Shown here: piece by piece, positions 44,739-55,310 of the stretch | Layout: each line of letters begins with the position of its first letter | Numbering within the stretch: position 1 is the stretch's first letter | Assembly: GCF_900188205.1 (NCBI RefSeq) | Contig: NZ_FZOH01000012.1 | Span: 1 to 64,000, forward strand | Reading direction: 5' to 3' | DNA: 64,000 nucleotides | Source of the DNA: Geodermatophilus saharensis | GTDB taxonomy: Bacteria > Actinomycetota > Actinomycetes > Mycobacteriales > Geodermatophilaceae | Position numbers and translations under genes: made by a program | The notes under the pieces: model-generated | Told to the model about the DNA's origin: nothing | Seen by the model: the letters and a program-made list of their open reading frames with translations, nothing else | Database searches by the model: none

Positions 44739-46817
44739 GTGCGCTACCCCGACGCCGAACGGCTCGACCTGGTCGAGGACCTGCACGGCCACCGCGTGGC
44801 CGACCCCTACCGCTGGCTCGAGGACCCCGACGACCCGCGGACGGCGACCTGGACGGCGGCCCAGGACGCCCTCGCCGCCGACGTCCTCGGCGCCCTGCCG
44901 CTGCGCCCGGCCTTCACCGCCCGCCTCGAGCAGCTCGTGCACGCCGGCGCCGTCGGCGTCCCGGTGCACCGCGGCGGCCGCGCGTTCTCCACCCGGCGCG
45001 ACCCGGGCCAGGAGCACGCCGTCCTGCGCGTGCGCGAGCCCGACGGCACCGTGCGCGTGCTGGTCGACCCGGTGGCCGTCGACCCGTCCGGCACCACCAC
45101 CCTCGACGCCTGGTCGCCGTCGTGGGAGGGCGACCGGCTGGCCTACCAGCTGTCCACCGGGGGCGACGAGGAGTCGCGGCTGTACGTCCTCGACGTCGCC
45201 ACCGGCGAGCGGCTCGACGGCCCGGTCGACCGCTGCCGCTACTCCCCCGTCGCCTGGCTGCCCGGCGGGGAGGAGCTGTTCTACGTCCGCCGCCTCGCAC
45301 CGGACCGGGTGCCCGCCGGCGAGGAGCAGTTCCACCGCCGGGTGTGGCGCCACCGGGTCGGCGCCGACCCCGACGGCGACGCGCTCGTGCACGGGGAGGG
45401 CCTGGACCCCACCAACTACTACGGCGTGCGCACCAGCGCCGACGGCCGCTGGCTGGTCGTCTCCGCGTCGGCCGGCACCGCCCCGCGCGACGACGTCTGG
45501 CTGGCCGACCTGTCCGGGGACGGCGCGCTGCGCGAGTTCCAGGCCGGCGTCGACGCGCAGACCGCCGCCTGGGTGGCCCGCGACGGCCGGCTGTGGCTGA
45601 TGAGCGACCGCGGCACCCCGCGGTGGCGGCTCGCGGTCGCCGACCCCGCCGACCCCGCGACGTGGGCACCGGAGGCGTGGCGCGACGTCGTCCCCGAGTC
45701 CGACGACGGCGTGCTCTCCGACGTCGCCCTCGTCGACGGCACCGACGGGTCGCTGCAGGTGCTCGCCGTCCACTCCGTCGACGCCACCGACCGGCTCTCG
45801 GTCTGGGCCGGCGACGGCTCGGGCCGGCTGGCCGAGGTGACCGCGCTGCCGCCGGGCAGCGTCTCGGGCGTGAGCGCGCCGCCGGAGGGCGGCACCACCG
45901 CCTGGGTCGGCTACACCGACTTCGCCACCCCGCCGTCGGTGCTGCGCTGGGAGGCCGCCCGGCCGACGGCGCTGGCCGAGGACGAGCGCGCGCCCGTGGC
46001 CGGCGAGGTGCCGGACGTGACCGTCGTCGAGACGCACGCCACCTCCCGCGACGGGACGCCGGTGCACCTGTTCGTCGTCTCCCGCGCCGGGGAGCCCGAC
46101 ACCCCGCGCCCGACCGTCCTCTACGGCTACGGCGGGTTCGACGTCTCCCTCACCCCGGCCTACTCGGCGCAGGCACTGGCCTGGGTCGCCGCCGGCGGGG
46201 TGTGGGCGGTGGCCAACCTGCGCGGCGGCTCCGAGCACGGCGAGGAGTGGCACCGCGCCGGGATGCGCGAGCGCAAGCAGAACGTCTTCGACGACTTCGC
46301 CGCCGCCGGTGAGCACCTCGTCGCGCAGGGCTGGACGACGCACCGGCAGCTCGCGGTGATGGGCGGCTCCAACGGCGGTCTGCTCGTGGGCGCCACGCTC
46401 ACCCAGCGCCCCGACCTCGCCGCGGGCGTCGTCTGCAGCGCGCCGCTGCTGGACATGGTGCGCTACGAGCGCTTCGGCCTGGGCCGGACCTGGAACGACG
46501 AGTACGGCACCGCCGACGACCCGGTGGAGCTGGGCTGGCTGCTGGGCTACTCGCCCTACCACGGCGTCCGCGACGGCACCGCCTACCCGGCCGTGCTGTT
46601 CACGACCTTCGAGTCCGACACCCGCGTCGACCCGCTGCACGCCCGCAAGCTCGCCGCCGCGCTGCAGGCGGCCACGAGCGCCGAGGCACCGGTGGTGCTG
46701 CGCCGGGAGACGTCGGTGGGGCACGGGGCCCGGGCGGTCAGCCGCACGGTGGGCCTGGCCGCCGACCAGCTCGCCTTCCTGGCGGCCGCCACCGGGCTGA
46801 CGGCACCGGGCCGATGA
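44739..46817 (+). CDS. Prolyl oligopeptidase family serine peptidase (S9A)
   Basis: Encodes 692 aa. The first 400 residues are the beta-propeller gate ([11 protein letters not shown] near the start is typical). The alpha/beta hydrolase domain has catalytic Ser544 in GGSNGG, Asp627 in ESDTRVDP and His662 in VGHGA. It cleaves short peptides after proline; no signal peptide, so cytoplasmic. GTG starts at 44733 and 44739 are both possible. Confidence 0.93.
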   Translation: MRYPDAERLDLVEDLHGHRVADPYRWLEDPDDPRTATWTAAQDALAADVLGALPLRPAFTARLEQLVHAGAVGVPVHRGGRAFSTRRDPGQEHAVLRVREPDGTVRVLVDPVAVDPSGTTTLDAWSPSWEGDRLAYQLSTGGDEESRLYVLDVATGERLDGPVDRCRYSPVAWLPGGEELFYVRRLAPDRVPAGEEQFHRRVWRHRVGADPDGDALVHGEGLDPTNYYGVRTSADGRWLVVSASAGTAPRDDVWLADLSGDGALREFQAGVDAQTAAWVARDGRLWLMSDRGTPRWRLAVADPADPATWAPEAWRDVVPESDDGVLSDVALVDGTDGSLQVLAVHSVDATDRLSVWAGDGSGRLAEVTALPPGSVSGVSAPPEGGTTAWVGYTDFATPPSVLRWEAARPTALAEDERAPVAGEVPDVTVVETHATSRDGTPVHLFVVSRAGEPDTPRPTVLYGYGGFDVSLTPAYSAQALAWVAAGGVWAVANLRGGSEHGEEWHRAGMRERKQNVFDDFAAAGEHLVAQGWTTHRQLAVMGGSNGGLLVGATLTQRPDLAAGVVCSAPLLDMVRYERFGLGRTWNDEYGTADDPVELGWLLGYSPYHGVRDGTAYPAVLFTTFESDTRVDPLHARKLAAALQAATSAEAPVVLRRETSVGHGARAVSRTVGLAADQLAFLAAATGLTAPGR

Positions 46818-46885
46818 CACCGGAGTGACGGAACAGGCGCGCCGGGTCTCGGAGAACCGATACCGACCTGACACCATGGAGGGTG

Positions 46886-47911
46886 ATGACTGCCCCACCC
46901 TCCGTAGTCGCCGCTGACGGCTTCCTCGCCGAGGCCGTCCCCGACTGCGTCTCGGACCCGACCACCCTCTGCGCGCGGGTGTACGAGCTGTCCGGCATCG
47001 ACTGGCTGGCCGGTAACGCCGACACGCTGATCGCCCGGCCGGCCCGGATCCTGCTGGTCCTGGTGCTCGCCGCGGTCGTGCGCCTCCTCGTGCACCGGGC
47101 CATCCGCCGGCTGACCGAGCGCACCGCGACCGGGTCGATGCCGACGATCCTGCGGCCGCTGCGCAACCGCGGCGGCGCCGGCGACCCCTTCGAGCCGGTG
47201 GCGGCCCGGCGCACCCAGCGCGCCGAGGCCATCGGCTCGGTGCTGCGCAGCTTCGCCTCGTTCGTGATCATGGGCATCGCCGTCGTGCTGGTGCTCGGCG
47301 AGCTGGGGATCAACCTGGCGCCGATCGTGGCCAGCGCGGGGGTCGTCGGCGTCGCGCTCGGCTTCGGCGCGCAGAACCTGATCAAGGACTTCATCGCCGG
47401 GATCGGGATCATCCTCGAGGACCAGTACGGCGTCGGCGACGTCGTCGACCTCGGGGAGGCCAGCGGGACCGTCGAGGCGGTGGGCCTGCGGATCACCCGG
47501 CTGCGCGACGTCAACGGCGTCGTCTGGTACGCCCGCAACGGCGAGATCCTGCGGGTCGGCAACAAGAGCCAGGGCTACGCGCAGGTGGTCATCGACATGC
47601 CCGTCGCGCACGACACCGACCTGGAGCGCTGCCGCACGGTGATGCAGGAGGTCGCCGACGAGATGTACGCCGAGGAGGACTGGGCCGCGGTGCTGCTGGC
47701 CGAGCCCGAGTCCCTCGGCGTGGAGCAGATCCTGTCGGAGGGGGTCTTCATGCGCGTGCAGGTGCGCTCGACCAACGCCGACCAGTGGCGGGTCGGCCGG
47801 GAGCTGCGGATGCGGCTCAAGGAGCGGTTCGTCGCCGAGGGCATCCGGACGCCGCCGCCGCTGCTCGGCGCCGCCTCGGCCGCCGCGGCGGGCACGGCCG
47901 GCGTCCGATGA
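46886..47911 (+). CDS. MscS-family mechanosensitive channel
   Basis: About 341 aa. Membrane segments at [18 protein letters not shown] and [21 protein letters not shown] precede the pore/beta region [54 protein letters not shown], the hallmark of small-conductance channels that release solutes under hypo-osmotic shock. The ATG at 46886 has GGAGGG just upstream. Its stop overlaps the MFS start (ATGA), the first of two such couplings. Confidence 0.92.
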   Translation: MTAPPSVVAADGFLAEAVPDCVSDPTTLCARVYELSGIDWLAGNADTLIARPARILLVLVLAAVVRLLVHRAIRRLTERTATGSMPTILRPLRNRGGAGDPFEPVAARRTQRAEAIGSVLRSFASFVIMGIAVVLVLGELGINLAPIVASAGVVGVALGFGAQNLIKDFIAGIGIILEDQYGVGDVVDLGEASGTVEAVGLRITRLRDVNGVVWYARNGEILRVGNKSQGYAQVVIDMPVAHDTDLERCRTVMQEVADEMYAEEDWAAVLLAEPESLGVEQILSEGVFMRVQVRSTNADQWRVGRELRMRLKERFVAEGIRTPPPLLGAASAAAAGTAGVR

Positions 47912-49203
47912 GCGGGAACGGGGCCGCCGGCACGGCGGAGGGCCGGCCCTCGTTCCGGGCGGTCTTCGCCGTGCGGGAGTTCCGGCCGCTGTTCGGCACC
48001 TACACGCTGTCGACGATCGGCGACGAACTCGCCCGCGTGGCGCTGACCGTCCTCGTCTACCAGCGCACCGACTCCCCGCTGCTGTCGGCGTTCACCTTCG
48101 CGCTGAGCTTCCTGCCGTGGGCGCTGGGCGGGCCGGTGCTCGCCACGATCGCCGACCGGTTCCCGCGGCAGCGGGTGCTGGTCGTCAGCGACGTCCTGCG
48201 GGCCGGGCTGGTTGCGGCCATGGCGGTCCCCGGCACGCCGCTGCCGGTGCTGCTCGCGCTGCTGTTCGCCGTGTCGCTGTGCGCGCCGCCGTTCGAGTCG
48301 GCCCGCTCGGCGCTCATGGCCGACGTCCTGGAGGGCGAGCGGTACGCGGTCGCGACCTCGCTGACCAACGTCAGCCTGCAGGTGGCGCAGGTGGTCGGGT
48401 TCGTCGCCGCCGGCGCGCTGGTCACCGCGTTCGACCCGTCGGTGGTGCTGCTCCTCAACGCGGCGACCTTCGTCGTCTCGGCGCTGTGGCTGTCGGTCGG
48501 GCTGCAGCGCCGGCCGGCGCCGATCGAGCCCACCGACGAGCCGTCCTCGGTGTGGCGCGAGACCGGCGAGGGACTGCGGCTGATCGGGCGCAGCCCCCGG
48601 CTGGTCGCGATCATCGGCCTGCTGTGGACCGGCACGCTGTTCGCCAACGCCGCCGAGGGCATCGCCGCACCGCTCACCGACGACCTCGGCGAGGGCGCCG
48701 TCGCGCTCGGCGTGCTGCTGGCGGCCAACCCGCTGGGCGTGACCGTCGGCGGCCTCGTCGTCGCCCGCCTGCTCGGGACCACCCGCGCCGAGCGGCTCAT
48801 GCCGGTGCTCGTCGTCCTGTCCCTCGCGCCGGTGCTGCTCGCCGGGCTGGTGGCGCTGGCGGCCGGGCCCGGGCGGGGGGCGTACGGGCTCGTCGTCGCC
48901 CTGCTGTTCGTCGCCGGCCTCGGCGCCTCCTGGACCATCCCGCTCAACGTCGCCTTCGTGCAGGCGGTGCCGCCGGCGGTGCGCGGGCGGGCGTTCGGCG
49001 TCGCGGTCAGCGGCCTCTACGGCGTGCAGGGGCTGGGCGCGCTCGGCGCCGGGCTGGCGGCCGAGCGGGTCCCGGCCGCCGCCGTCGTCGCGATCGCCGG
49101 CGGCCTGGGCCTGGTCGCCGTCGTCCCCCCGCTGCTCGCCCTCGCCCGCACCCGACCCGCCGTGGCGGGCCGGCACCGGACTGCGGGACCATCGGTGTCA
49201 TGA
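47908..49203 (+). CDS. MFS transporter
   Basis: Encodes 431 aa with about 12 hydrophobic segments and the motif-A-like [18 protein letters not shown] between helices 2 and 3. The type resembles MFS_3/enterobactin-exporter-like permeases ([28 protein letters not shown]). Substrate unknown. Coupled by ATGA to both MscS upstream and the globin downstream. Confidence 0.9.
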   Translation: MSGNGAAGTAEGRPSFRAVFAVREFRPLFGTYTLSTIGDELARVALTVLVYQRTDSPLLSAFTFALSFLPWALGGPVLATIADRFPRQRVLVVSDVLRAGLVAAMAVPGTPLPVLLALLFAVSLCAPPFESARSALMADVLEGERYAVATSLTNVSLQVAQVVGFVAAGALVTAFDPSVVLLLNAATFVVSALWLSVGLQRRPAPIEPTDEPSSVWRETGEGLRLIGRSPRLVAIIGLLWTGTLFANAAEGIAAPLTDDLGEGAVALGVLLAANPLGVTVGGLVVARLLGTTRAERLMPVLVVLSLAPVLLAGLVALAAGPGRGAYGLVVALLFVAGLGASWTIPLNVAFVQAVPPAVRGRAFGVAVSGLYGVQGLGALGAGLAAERVPAAAVVAIAGGLGLVAVVPPLLALARTRPAVAGRHRTAGPSVS

Positions 49204-49634
49204 GCGAGGCGAGCCGGTCCCTGCCCTCGGCGCGGACCTTCTACGAGGAGGTCGGCGGCGAGCCGGTCTTCCGGCGGCTGGTCGCCCGCTTCTACGAGGG
49301 CGTCCGCTCCGACCCGGTGCTCGCGCCGCTGTACCCCCAGGACGACTGGGACGGCGCCGAGACCAGGCTGCGCGGCTTCCTCGAGCAGTACTGGGGCGGT
49401 CCGACGACGTACTCCCAGCAGCGCGGCCACCCGCGGCTGCGCATGCGCCACGCACCGTTCGCCATCGGCCCGGCCGAGCGCGACGCGTGGCTGCGGCACA
49501 TGCGCGACGCCGTCGACTCCCTCGGGCTGACCGCCGAGCAGGACGCCACCCTCTGGGGCTACCTGACGATGGCCGCCCGCAGCATGCAGAACCGCTGGCC
49601 CGACGACGCGCCCGGCGACCTCTCCCTCTCCTGA
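49200..49634 (+). CDS. glbO: Truncated hemoglobin, group II
   Basis: Encodes 144 aa of the 2-on-2 globin fold. [55 protein letters not shown] is typical of GlbO; the proximal His is in [23 protein letters not shown], and [12 protein letters not shown] ends the fold. It binds O2 or scavenges NO/peroxide. ATGA coupling to an MFS exporter and MscS channel is notable. Confidence 0.93.
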   Translation: MSEASRSLPSARTFYEEVGGEPVFRRLVARFYEGVRSDPVLAPLYPQDDWDGAETRLRGFLEQYWGGPTTYSQQRGHPRLRMRHAPFAIGPAERDAWLRHMRDAVDSLGLTAEQDATLWGYLTMAARSMQNRWPDDAPGDLSLS

Positions 49635-49702
49635 ACCCGCGCGCAGCCGGCCGTCGACGACGACGGCGCTGCGAGCGCGCCCTCCGACACCCGAGGAGCC
49701 CG

Positions 49703-51298
49703 GTGACCCCGGTCGACCCTGCCCTGCACCCGTTCCGCCGTGCCGACACCGACTGGTGGCGCGACGCCGTCTTCTACCAGGTCTACGTCCGCAGCTTCGC
49801 CGACGGCAGCGGCGACGGCGTCGGCGACCTCGTCGGCATCCGCTCGCGCCTGCCGTACCTCGCCGAGCTCGGCGTCGACGCGCTGTGGATCACGCCGTTC
49901 TACCCCTCGCCGATGGCCGACCACGGCTACGACGTCGCCGACCCCCGCGACGTCGAGCCGGTCTTCGGCGACCTCCCCGGGTTCGACGCCCTGCTGACCG
50001 ACGCGCACGCCCTCGGGATCCGCGTGACCGTCGACCTGGTGCCCAACCACACCTCCGACCGGCACGCCTGGTTCCAGGCCGCGCTGGCCGCCGGCCCCGG
50101 CTCGCCCGAGCGGGCGCGCTACCTGTTCCGCGACGGCCGCGGGCCCGACGGCGCGCAGCCGCCGAACAACTGGCCCTCGGTCTTCGGCGGCCCGGCGTGG
50201 ACGCGGGTGCCCGACGGCCAGTGGTACCTGCACCTCTTCGCCCCCGAGCAGCCCGACCTGGACTTCACGAACCCCGAGGTCGTCGCCGACCTGGAGACGA
50301 CGATGCGGTTCTGGCTCGACCGCGGGGTCGACGGCTTCCGCATCGACGTCGGCCACGGCATGGCCAAGCCCGAGGGCCTGCCCGACATGGTCCCGATGGA
50401 GGACACCGGCCTGCTCGACGACCACGGGCCCGGGGACCTCCGGTTCGACGACGAGGGCGTGCACGACGTGCACCGCCGGGTGCGGGCCGTCCTCGACGAG
50501 TACCCCGGCACCATGGCCGTCGGCGAGGTGTGGCTGAAGGACGACGACCGGCTCGCGCGCTACCTGCGCGCCGACGAGCTGCACCTGGCCTTCAACTTCA
50601 AGCTGCTGACCGCCGACTGGGACGTCGAGGACCTGCGCGACGCCGTCGTCCACTCGCTGGCCACCGTGGCGACGACGCCCGCGCCGGCGTGCTGGGTGCT
50701 GTCCAACCACGACCGCCCGCGGCACGTGACCCGCTACGGCGGCGGCGAGGCGGGCACCCGGCGGGCGCGGGCGGCGGCGCTGCTGCAGCTGGCGCTGCCC
50801 GGCTCGGCCTACGTCTACAACGGCGACGAGCTCGGCATGCCCGACGTCGACCTGCCCGACGAGGCGCTGCAGGACCCGATCTGGGAGCGCTCGGGCCACA
50901 CCGAGCGCGGCCGCGACGCCTGCCGGATCCCGGTGCCGTGGTCGGGCACCGAGCCGTCCTACGGCTTCTCCGCCCGGCCCGACACCTGGCTGCCGATGCC
51001 CGCGGGCTGGGGGCCGCTGACCGCCGAGGCGCAGGCCGCCGACCCGGCGTCGGTGCTCTCGCTGTACCGGGCGGCGCTGCGCCTGCGCCGGTCCTCGCCG
51101 CTGTTCGCCGGGGAGTCCCTCGAGTGGCTGCCGGCTCCGGAGGGCTGCCTGGCGTTCCGCCGCCCGGGCGGGCTGGTGTGCCTGGTCAACGCCTCGGCGC
51201 GCGCCGTGCCGCTGCCGGAGGGCGCGGTCCTGCTGGCCAGCGAGGACGTCTCCGGGGGCGTCGTGCCGGCCGACACGGCGGTCTGGCTGCACGCCTGA
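49703..51298 (+). CDS. GH13 alpha-glucosidase / oligo-1,6-glucosidase-like
   Basis: Encodes 531 aa from GTG 49703. WWRDAVFYQVYVRSFADGSGDGVGDLVGI and VDLVPNHTSDRHAWF are GH13 blocks; nucleophile Asp215 in GFRIDVGHGM, acid Glu275 in AVGEVWL and Asp337 in LSNHDRPRH form the triad. It hydrolyses terminal glucosyl links of malto- or isomalto-oligosaccharides; no signal peptide. The 3' region carries the 51301 palindrome. Confidence 0.92.
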   Translation: MTPVDPALHPFRRADTDWWRDAVFYQVYVRSFADGSGDGVGDLVGIRSRLPYLAELGVDALWITPFYPSPMADHGYDVADPRDVEPVFGDLPGFDALLTDAHALGIRVTVDLVPNHTSDRHAWFQAALAAGPGSPERARYLFRDGRGPDGAQPPNNWPSVFGGPAWTRVPDGQWYLHLFAPEQPDLDFTNPEVVADLETTMRFWLDRGVDGFRIDVGHGMAKPEGLPDMVPMEDTGLLDDHGPGDLRFDDEGVHDVHRRVRAVLDEYPGTMAVGEVWLKDDDRLARYLRADELHLAFNFKLLTADWDVEDLRDAVVHSLATVATTPAPACWVLSNHDRPRHVTRYGGGEAGTRRARAAALLQLALPGSAYVYNGDELGMPDVDLPDEALQDPIWERSGHTERGRDACRIPVPWSGTEPSYGFSARPDTWLPMPAGWGPLTAEAQAADPASVLSLYRAALRLRRSSPLFAGESLEWLPAPEGCLAFRRPGGLVCLVNASARAVPLPEGAVLLASEDVSGGVVPADTAVWLHA

Positions 51299-51300
51299 TG

Positions 51301-51362
51301 AAGGGCCTCCCTGCACCCACCCCTCGCTGTCGCTCGGGGCGGGACCGTGCAGGGAGGCCGTT
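51301..51362. repeat. Palindromic repeat copy (terminator-like) after the glucosidase
   Basis: GGCCTCCCTGCAC (51304-51316) pairs with 51347-51359; the loop holds the core CCCACCCCTCGC...GCTCGGGGCGGGACC shared with 34910-34965. It starts right after the glucosidase stop and probably ends its transcript. Confidence 0.7.
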
Positions 51363-51367
51363 CCAGC

Positions 51368-51404
51368 ACCTCACCGGCCCCTCCGCTCGGGGGGTCGGTG
51401 AGGT
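51368..51404. terminator. Second hairpin in the 51.3 kb intergenic region
   Basis: ACCTCACCGGCCCC (51368-51381) pairs with 51391-51404 with one mismatch. It includes part of AGCACCTCACC (51365-51375), an 11-mer also found, in the opposite direction, at 53074-53084 and 58126-58136. Confidence 0.5.
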
Positions 51405-51510
51405 CCGCCACGGGTAGGATCGGTCCCGGTACCCAGCGTCGCGGGGACGCTGCCAGCACGGTCCCTCGGCCCTGGTCGCGGGACCCGGTCCGGGGGAGGC
51501 CCGCCCGCTC

Positions 51511-53043
51511 ATGACGTTGCTGCAGGTCCAGGGACTGACCAAGTCCTACGGGGCCAGGCGGGTCCTGCGCGAGGTCTCCTTCGCCGTCGACGAGGGCGAG
51601 GTCGTCGGGCTCGTCGGCACCAACGGGGCGGGCAAGTCCACCCTCGGCGACATCGTCGCCGGCATCACCCCGGCCGACGGGGGGTCGATGACCCTGCAGG
51701 GCTCCCCGTACGCGCCGCTGTCGGCCGACGACGCCCGCCACCTCGGCGTCGGCGTCGTCGAGCAGCTGGTCCGGATCGACCCCGCCCTCACCGTCGCCCG
51801 GGCGGTCTTCCGCGGCACGCCCCAGGCCGGCCGCCCGCAGGCCGAGCTGCGCCGGCAGGCGCAGGTGCTGCTCGCCGAGGTCGCCCTCGACGTGGACCCC
51901 GACACCCTGGTCGGCGACCTGCCGCACTTCGTGCACGGCCTGGTGGAGACCGCCCGCGTGCTCGCCGAGGACACCCGGCTGGTCGTGCTCGACGAGGTGT
52001 CGGCCGCGCTTCTGCCCCTGGAGGTCTCGCGGCTGCACGCCGTCACCGGCCGGCTGCGCCGGCAGGGCCGCGGCGTGCTGTACATCAGCCACCGGCTGCC
52101 CGAGATGCTCGAGGTGGTCGACCGGGTGCTCGTCCTGCGCGAGGGCCGGATCGCCCTCGACAGCCCGAGCGCCGACCTCGACCCCGAGCGGCTGGCCGCC
52201 GAGACGGTCGGCGCGCCGGTGGCCCCGCCGGCGCCGCGGGTCGCGTCGGTGGCCGCGCCGGTCCTCCAGGACGACGTCCCGGTGCCCGCCGACACGCACC
52301 CGGCTCCCTCGGGCGACGACGTCGCCCTGCAGGTGCGCAACCTGCGGGTGCCGGGCCGGGTCGAGGGCGTCGACCTGGTGCTGCGCCGCGGCGAGGTGGT
52401 CGGGCTGACCGGGCACCGCGCCTCCGGCGTCGCCGAGATCGCCGACGCGCTCTCCGGGGAGCTGCCCGCCGTCACCGACGAGCTGCTCCTGCACGGCGAG
52501 CCCCGGTCGCTGGGCCCGGCCGACGAGTGCCCGCTGCGGCTGCCGGCCTACCACCCCGACCAGGACGCCTACGGCGTCGACCCCGGCGAGACGATCGCCC
52601 GGACCCTCACCCAGGAGGCCTGGGGCGCGCTCACCGACATCCGCACGGAGATCGCGACGCTGCGCGGGGTCATCCGCACCGTGCACCAGTTCGACGTGAA
52701 GACGCTGAGCATCCGCACCGTCTTCGGCGCGCTGTCCGGTGGCGACCAGCACAAGCTGGCCCTGGCCCGGTGGATGGCCTCGGCCCGCGACGTCGTCGTG
52801 CTGCACGAGCCCACCCGCGGCCTCGACGTGCGGGCCCGCGCGCAGGTGCGCCGGCTGCTCGACGAGGCCACCGCGCACGGGACGTCGGTCGTCGTCGTCT
52901 CCGTCGACCCCGACGAGCTGGCCGAGTGCTGCGACCGCGTCGGCATCGTCTCCGGGGGCCGGGTCGCGCGCTGGATCGACACCCGCGAGCTCGCCGTCGA
53001 CGCCGTCCGCGAGCGCATCGTCGAGGCGGCCACCGCCGCGTGA
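51511..53043 (+). CDS. Two-domain ABC ATPase (RbsA/MglA-like), orphan
   Basis: Encodes 510 aa with two nucleotide-binding domains. Domain 1 has Walker A GTNGAGKST and Walker B VVLDEVSAAL but its signature is replaced (LPHFVHGLVETARVL). Domain 2 has a normal signature LSGGDQHKLALARW and VVLHEPTRGLD but a broken Walker A (GHRASGVAE, no Lys). One composite site would be complete and the other dead. Sugar-importer ATPases show part of this asymmetry. No permease or binding protein is adjacent, so substrate and even transport role are open. Confidence 0.85.
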   Translation: MTLLQVQGLTKSYGARRVLREVSFAVDEGEVVGLVGTNGAGKSTLGDIVAGITPADGGSMTLQGSPYAPLSADDARHLGVGVVEQLVRIDPALTVARAVFRGTPQAGRPQAELRRQAQVLLAEVALDVDPDTLVGDLPHFVHGLVETARVLAEDTRLVVLDEVSAALLPLEVSRLHAVTGRLRRQGRGVLYISHRLPEMLEVVDRVLVLREGRIALDSPSADLDPERLAAETVGAPVAPPAPRVASVAAPVLQDDVPVPADTHPAPSGDDVALQVRNLRVPGRVEGVDLVLRRGEVVGLTGHRASGVAEIADALSGELPAVTDELLLHGEPRSLGPADECPLRLPAYHPDQDAYGVDPGETIARTLTQEAWGALTDIRTEIATLRGVIRTVHQFDVKTLSIRTVFGALSGGDQHKLALARWMASARDVVVLHEPTRGLDVRARAQVRRLLDEATAHGTSVVVVSVDPDELAECCDRVGIVSGGRVARWIDTRELAVDAVRERIVEAATAA

Positions 53044-53045
53044 CG

Positions 53046-53085
53046 GAGCACCCCACCGAGCGGTCCTGCGCCCGGTGAGGTGCTC
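53046..53085. terminator. Hairpin between convergent ABC and Roadblock genes
   Basis: GAGCACCCCACCG (53046-53058) pairs with CGGTGAGGTGCTC (53073-53085) with one mismatch, between the ABC stop (53043) and the Roadblock stop (53095). Likely serves both transcripts. Confidence 0.6.
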
Positions 53086-53094
53086 TCGTCCTCG

Positions 53095-53463
53095 CTAGAC
53101 GCTGACGGTGCCGGCGACCGCCCGCAGCTTGTGCCGGGCGAGAGCGAGGTTCGCCGTCACGCGGTTGAGCGCCAGGTAGATGAACAGGCCGGAGTTGCTC
53201 TGGCCCTTGAGCACGTTGATCAGGTGGTACTGGTTCTGCAGCGTGATCAGGATGTCCTCGATCTCGTCCTTGAGCTCGAGGTCCTGGATGGTGCGCAGCT
53301 TGGCGCGCACCACGTTCGAGTTCCCGGCGGCCGCGACGTTCAGGTCGAAGCCGGGCGTGCCCCCGCTGGCGAGGGCCATGCCGCTGTCGATGTCCACGAT
53401 CGCGGCGCCGCTGGCGCCCTCGATCGCGAGCAGGTCGGCGATGATGTTGTCCAGCTGTGCCAC
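53095..53463 (-). CDS. Roadblock/LC7 (MglB-like) domain protein
   Basis: Encodes 122 aa from GTG 53463: [35 protein letters not shown] and [22 protein letters not shown], then [23 protein letters not shown]. This is the alpha/beta Roadblock fold that regulates small GTPases such as MglA. No GTPase gene is next to it. The frame stays open to 53775 with a Pro/Arg/Gly-rich stretch that I take as non-coding, though a long N-terminal extension cannot be excluded. Confidence 0.82.
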   Translation of the reverse strand: MAQLDNIIADLLAIEGASGAAIVDIDSGMALASGGTPGFDLNVAAAGNSNVVRAKLRTIQDLELKDEIEDILITLQNQYHLINVLKGQSNSGLFIYLALNRVTANLALARHKLRAVAGTVSV

Positions 53464-54009
53464 GGGGATGGCTCCTGTCGTCTCGATGGGAGGACGCAGC
53501 AGCGGGCTGCTGCGCGCCGGGTCGGGAGGTGACCCGGATCGGCCGGAGGGACCGGACGTCTGTGTGTGCACGGGGCGCGGATCGGGCGCCGCCGCGTCCT
53601 GCGGTGCACCGGCGGGAGCGCGGTGCGCGGCCCTCCCGTCGACGACGGGTGGAGCACCGGGTGGTGCCGCCGGCCGGGACCCGTCGTCCGGGGCCCGGGC
53701 GCGAGGCTCCGTGGGCCGTTCGCCTGGTGTGGCGCGTCCCCACGTCCACAGCGACGCCCACCACCCGGTTGCCATGCCTGTCGTTCCGCCTTCGCCGAGG
53801 GGCTCAGGACCCCAGACAACACGGGTCCCCGGGGCCCGGCAAACCGGCCGGCATTCCTGCAGGTGAGTGGACCGACACCCTCGGCGACCGTCTCCGGGGG
53901 TCCCCCGTCCGGTCCGGAGCCCGCCCGGCCCGCCGCTCCCGCGCCGTCCTCCGGTACCTTCCGCCGAGACCGCGCGGGCCGCCGCCCGCTGCCTCTCGGA
54001 GGAGACACC
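53464..54009. other. 546-bp divergent intergenic region
   Basis: Lies between the Roadblock gene (minus) and bioY (plus). I see no convincing gene, RNA or repeat. The minus-strand frame to 53775 ([20 protein letters not shown]...) is in phase with the Roadblock gene, but its composition is linker-like. Promoters for both directions must lie here; I cannot point to them, and no biotin-regulator box was recognised. Confidence 0.5.
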
Positions 54010-54573
54010 GTGAAGACCCGGGACCTCGCCTACGTCGCCCTCTTCGCCGCGATCATCGCGGTGCTGGGCACACTGCCGGCCATCCCCGTCGGCCCGGTGC
54101 CGATCACCGCGCAGACGCTCGGCGTGATGCTCGCCGGTGCCGTCCTGGGGGCCCGCCGCGGCTTCCTCGCGGTCCTGCTGTTCCTGGTCCTGGTGGCCGT
54201 CGGGCTGCCGCTGCTGGCCAGCGGCGCGGGCGGCCTGGCGCCCTTCGCCGGACCGACGGCGGGCTACCTGTTCAGCTGGCCGGTGGCCGCCTTCGTGATC
54301 GGCTGGCTGACCGAGCGCACCTGGGACCGGTACAACGTCCTGGTCGGCACGGTGGTCAACGTCGTCGGCGGCATCGTGGTGATCTACGCGATCGGGGTCC
54401 CCGTGCTCAAGGCCGTCGTCGGCCTGCCGTGGGCCGAGGCGTTCTGGTCCGGTGCCGCGGTGTTCGTCCCGGGCGACCTGTTCAAGGCCTTCGTCGCCGC
54501 GGCCGTCGCCGACGTCGTCCGGCGCAGCTACCCGGTCATCGAGCGTCCCCGGCGGGCCGCCGGCGCCCGGTGA
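54010..54573 (+). CDS. bioY: Biotin transporter substrate-binding subunit BioY
   Basis: Encodes 187 aa from GTG 54010 with GGAGGAG upstream. Six membrane helices; [33 protein letters not shown] and [25 protein letters not shown] are the BioY blocks that bind biotin. It is the S component of a group I ECF transporter with the ATPase and T protein encoded next, coupled by GTGA overlaps. Confidence 0.94.
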   Translation: MKTRDLAYVALFAAIIAVLGTLPAIPVGPVPITAQTLGVMLAGAVLGARRGFLAVLLFLVLVAVGLPLLASGAGGLAPFAGPTAGYLFSWPVAAFVIGWLTERTWDRYNVLVGTVVNVVGGIVVIYAIGVPVLKAVVGLPWAEAFWSGAAVFVPGDLFKAFVAAAVADVVRRSYPVIERPRRAAGAR

Positions 54574-55310
54574 GGTTCCGCCGTCCCGGTGCGGCGCCGC
54601 CGGCCGACGACGTCGCCGACCCCGCGCGCGGCATCGAGCTGCGCGGCGTGGGGCACCGGTACGGGGAGCGGGTGGTGCTCGACGGCGTCGACCTGACGCT
54701 CACCGAGCGGCGCGTCGGCGTCATCGGGTCCAACGGCTCGGGGAAGAGCACGTTCGCCCGGCTGCTCAACGGCCTGGTGGTGCCCAGCGAGGGCCGGGTG
54801 CTGGTCGACGGGCTGGACACCCGCACCCAGGTGCGCGCCGTGCGGCGGCGGGTCGGGTTCGTGTTCCAGGACCCCGACGCGCAGATCGTGCACCCGACGG
54901 TGGCGGAGGACGTCGCCTACGGGCTGGAGAACCAGGGCGTCCCGCCCGACGAGCGGGCCGCCCGCACCGCCGAGGCGCTGGACCGCTACGGCCTGGCCGG
55001 GCACGCCGACCACCCGGCGCACCTGCTCTCCGGTGGGCAGAAGCAGCTCCTGGCCATCGCCGGCGTGCTGGTCATGCGCCCGGCCCGGGTCGTGTTCGAC
55101 GAGCCCACCACCCTGCTGGACCTGGTCAACGCCCGCCGCGTGGCCGAGCTGATCGCCGGGCTCGAGCAGCAGGTGGTCGTGGTCACCCACCAGCTGGACC
55201 TGCTCGACGACTTCGACCGCGTGCTCGTCGTCGACGGCGGCCGGGTCGTCGAGGACGCCCCCCCGGGTCCGGCCGTGGCGGCCTACCGGGCGCTGATGGC
55301 GGTCCGGTGA
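54570..55310 (+). CDS. bioM: Biotin ECF transporter ATPase BioM
   Basis: Encodes 246 aa from GTG 54570, overlapping the bioY stop. Walker [11 protein letters not shown]-loop [28 protein letters not shown] (typical of CbiO/BioM), signature [15 protein letters not shown] and Walker [12 protein letters not shown]. It powers biotin uptake with BioY and BioN. The next start again overlaps its stop. Confidence 0.93.
   Translation: MRFRRPGAAPPADDVADPARGIELRGVGHRYGERVVLDGVDLTLTERRVGVIGSNGSGKSTFARLLNGLVVPSEGRVLVDGLDTRTQVRAVRRRVGFVFQDPDAQIVHPTVAEDVAYGLENQGVPPDERAARTAEALDRYGLAGHADHPAHLLSGGQKQLLAIAGVLVMRPARVVFDEPTTLLDLVNARRVAELIAGLEQQVVVVTHQLDLLDDFDRVLVVDGGRVVEDAPPGPAVAAYRALMAVR

Noticed and set aside
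43140..46898. A 1252-codon open frame on the minus strand
   Set aside because: Only its last 288 codons (from ATG 44003) are a gene; the rest is the antisense shadow of the prolyl oligopeptidase and HNH genes, with Arg/Pro/Gly-rich nonsense typical of high-GC frames.
53464..53775. Long N-terminal extension of the Roadblock protein
   Set aside because: Open frame and an ATG exist, but composition is linker-like and Roadblock proteins start just before the LDxxLADLL helix; kept only as a note.
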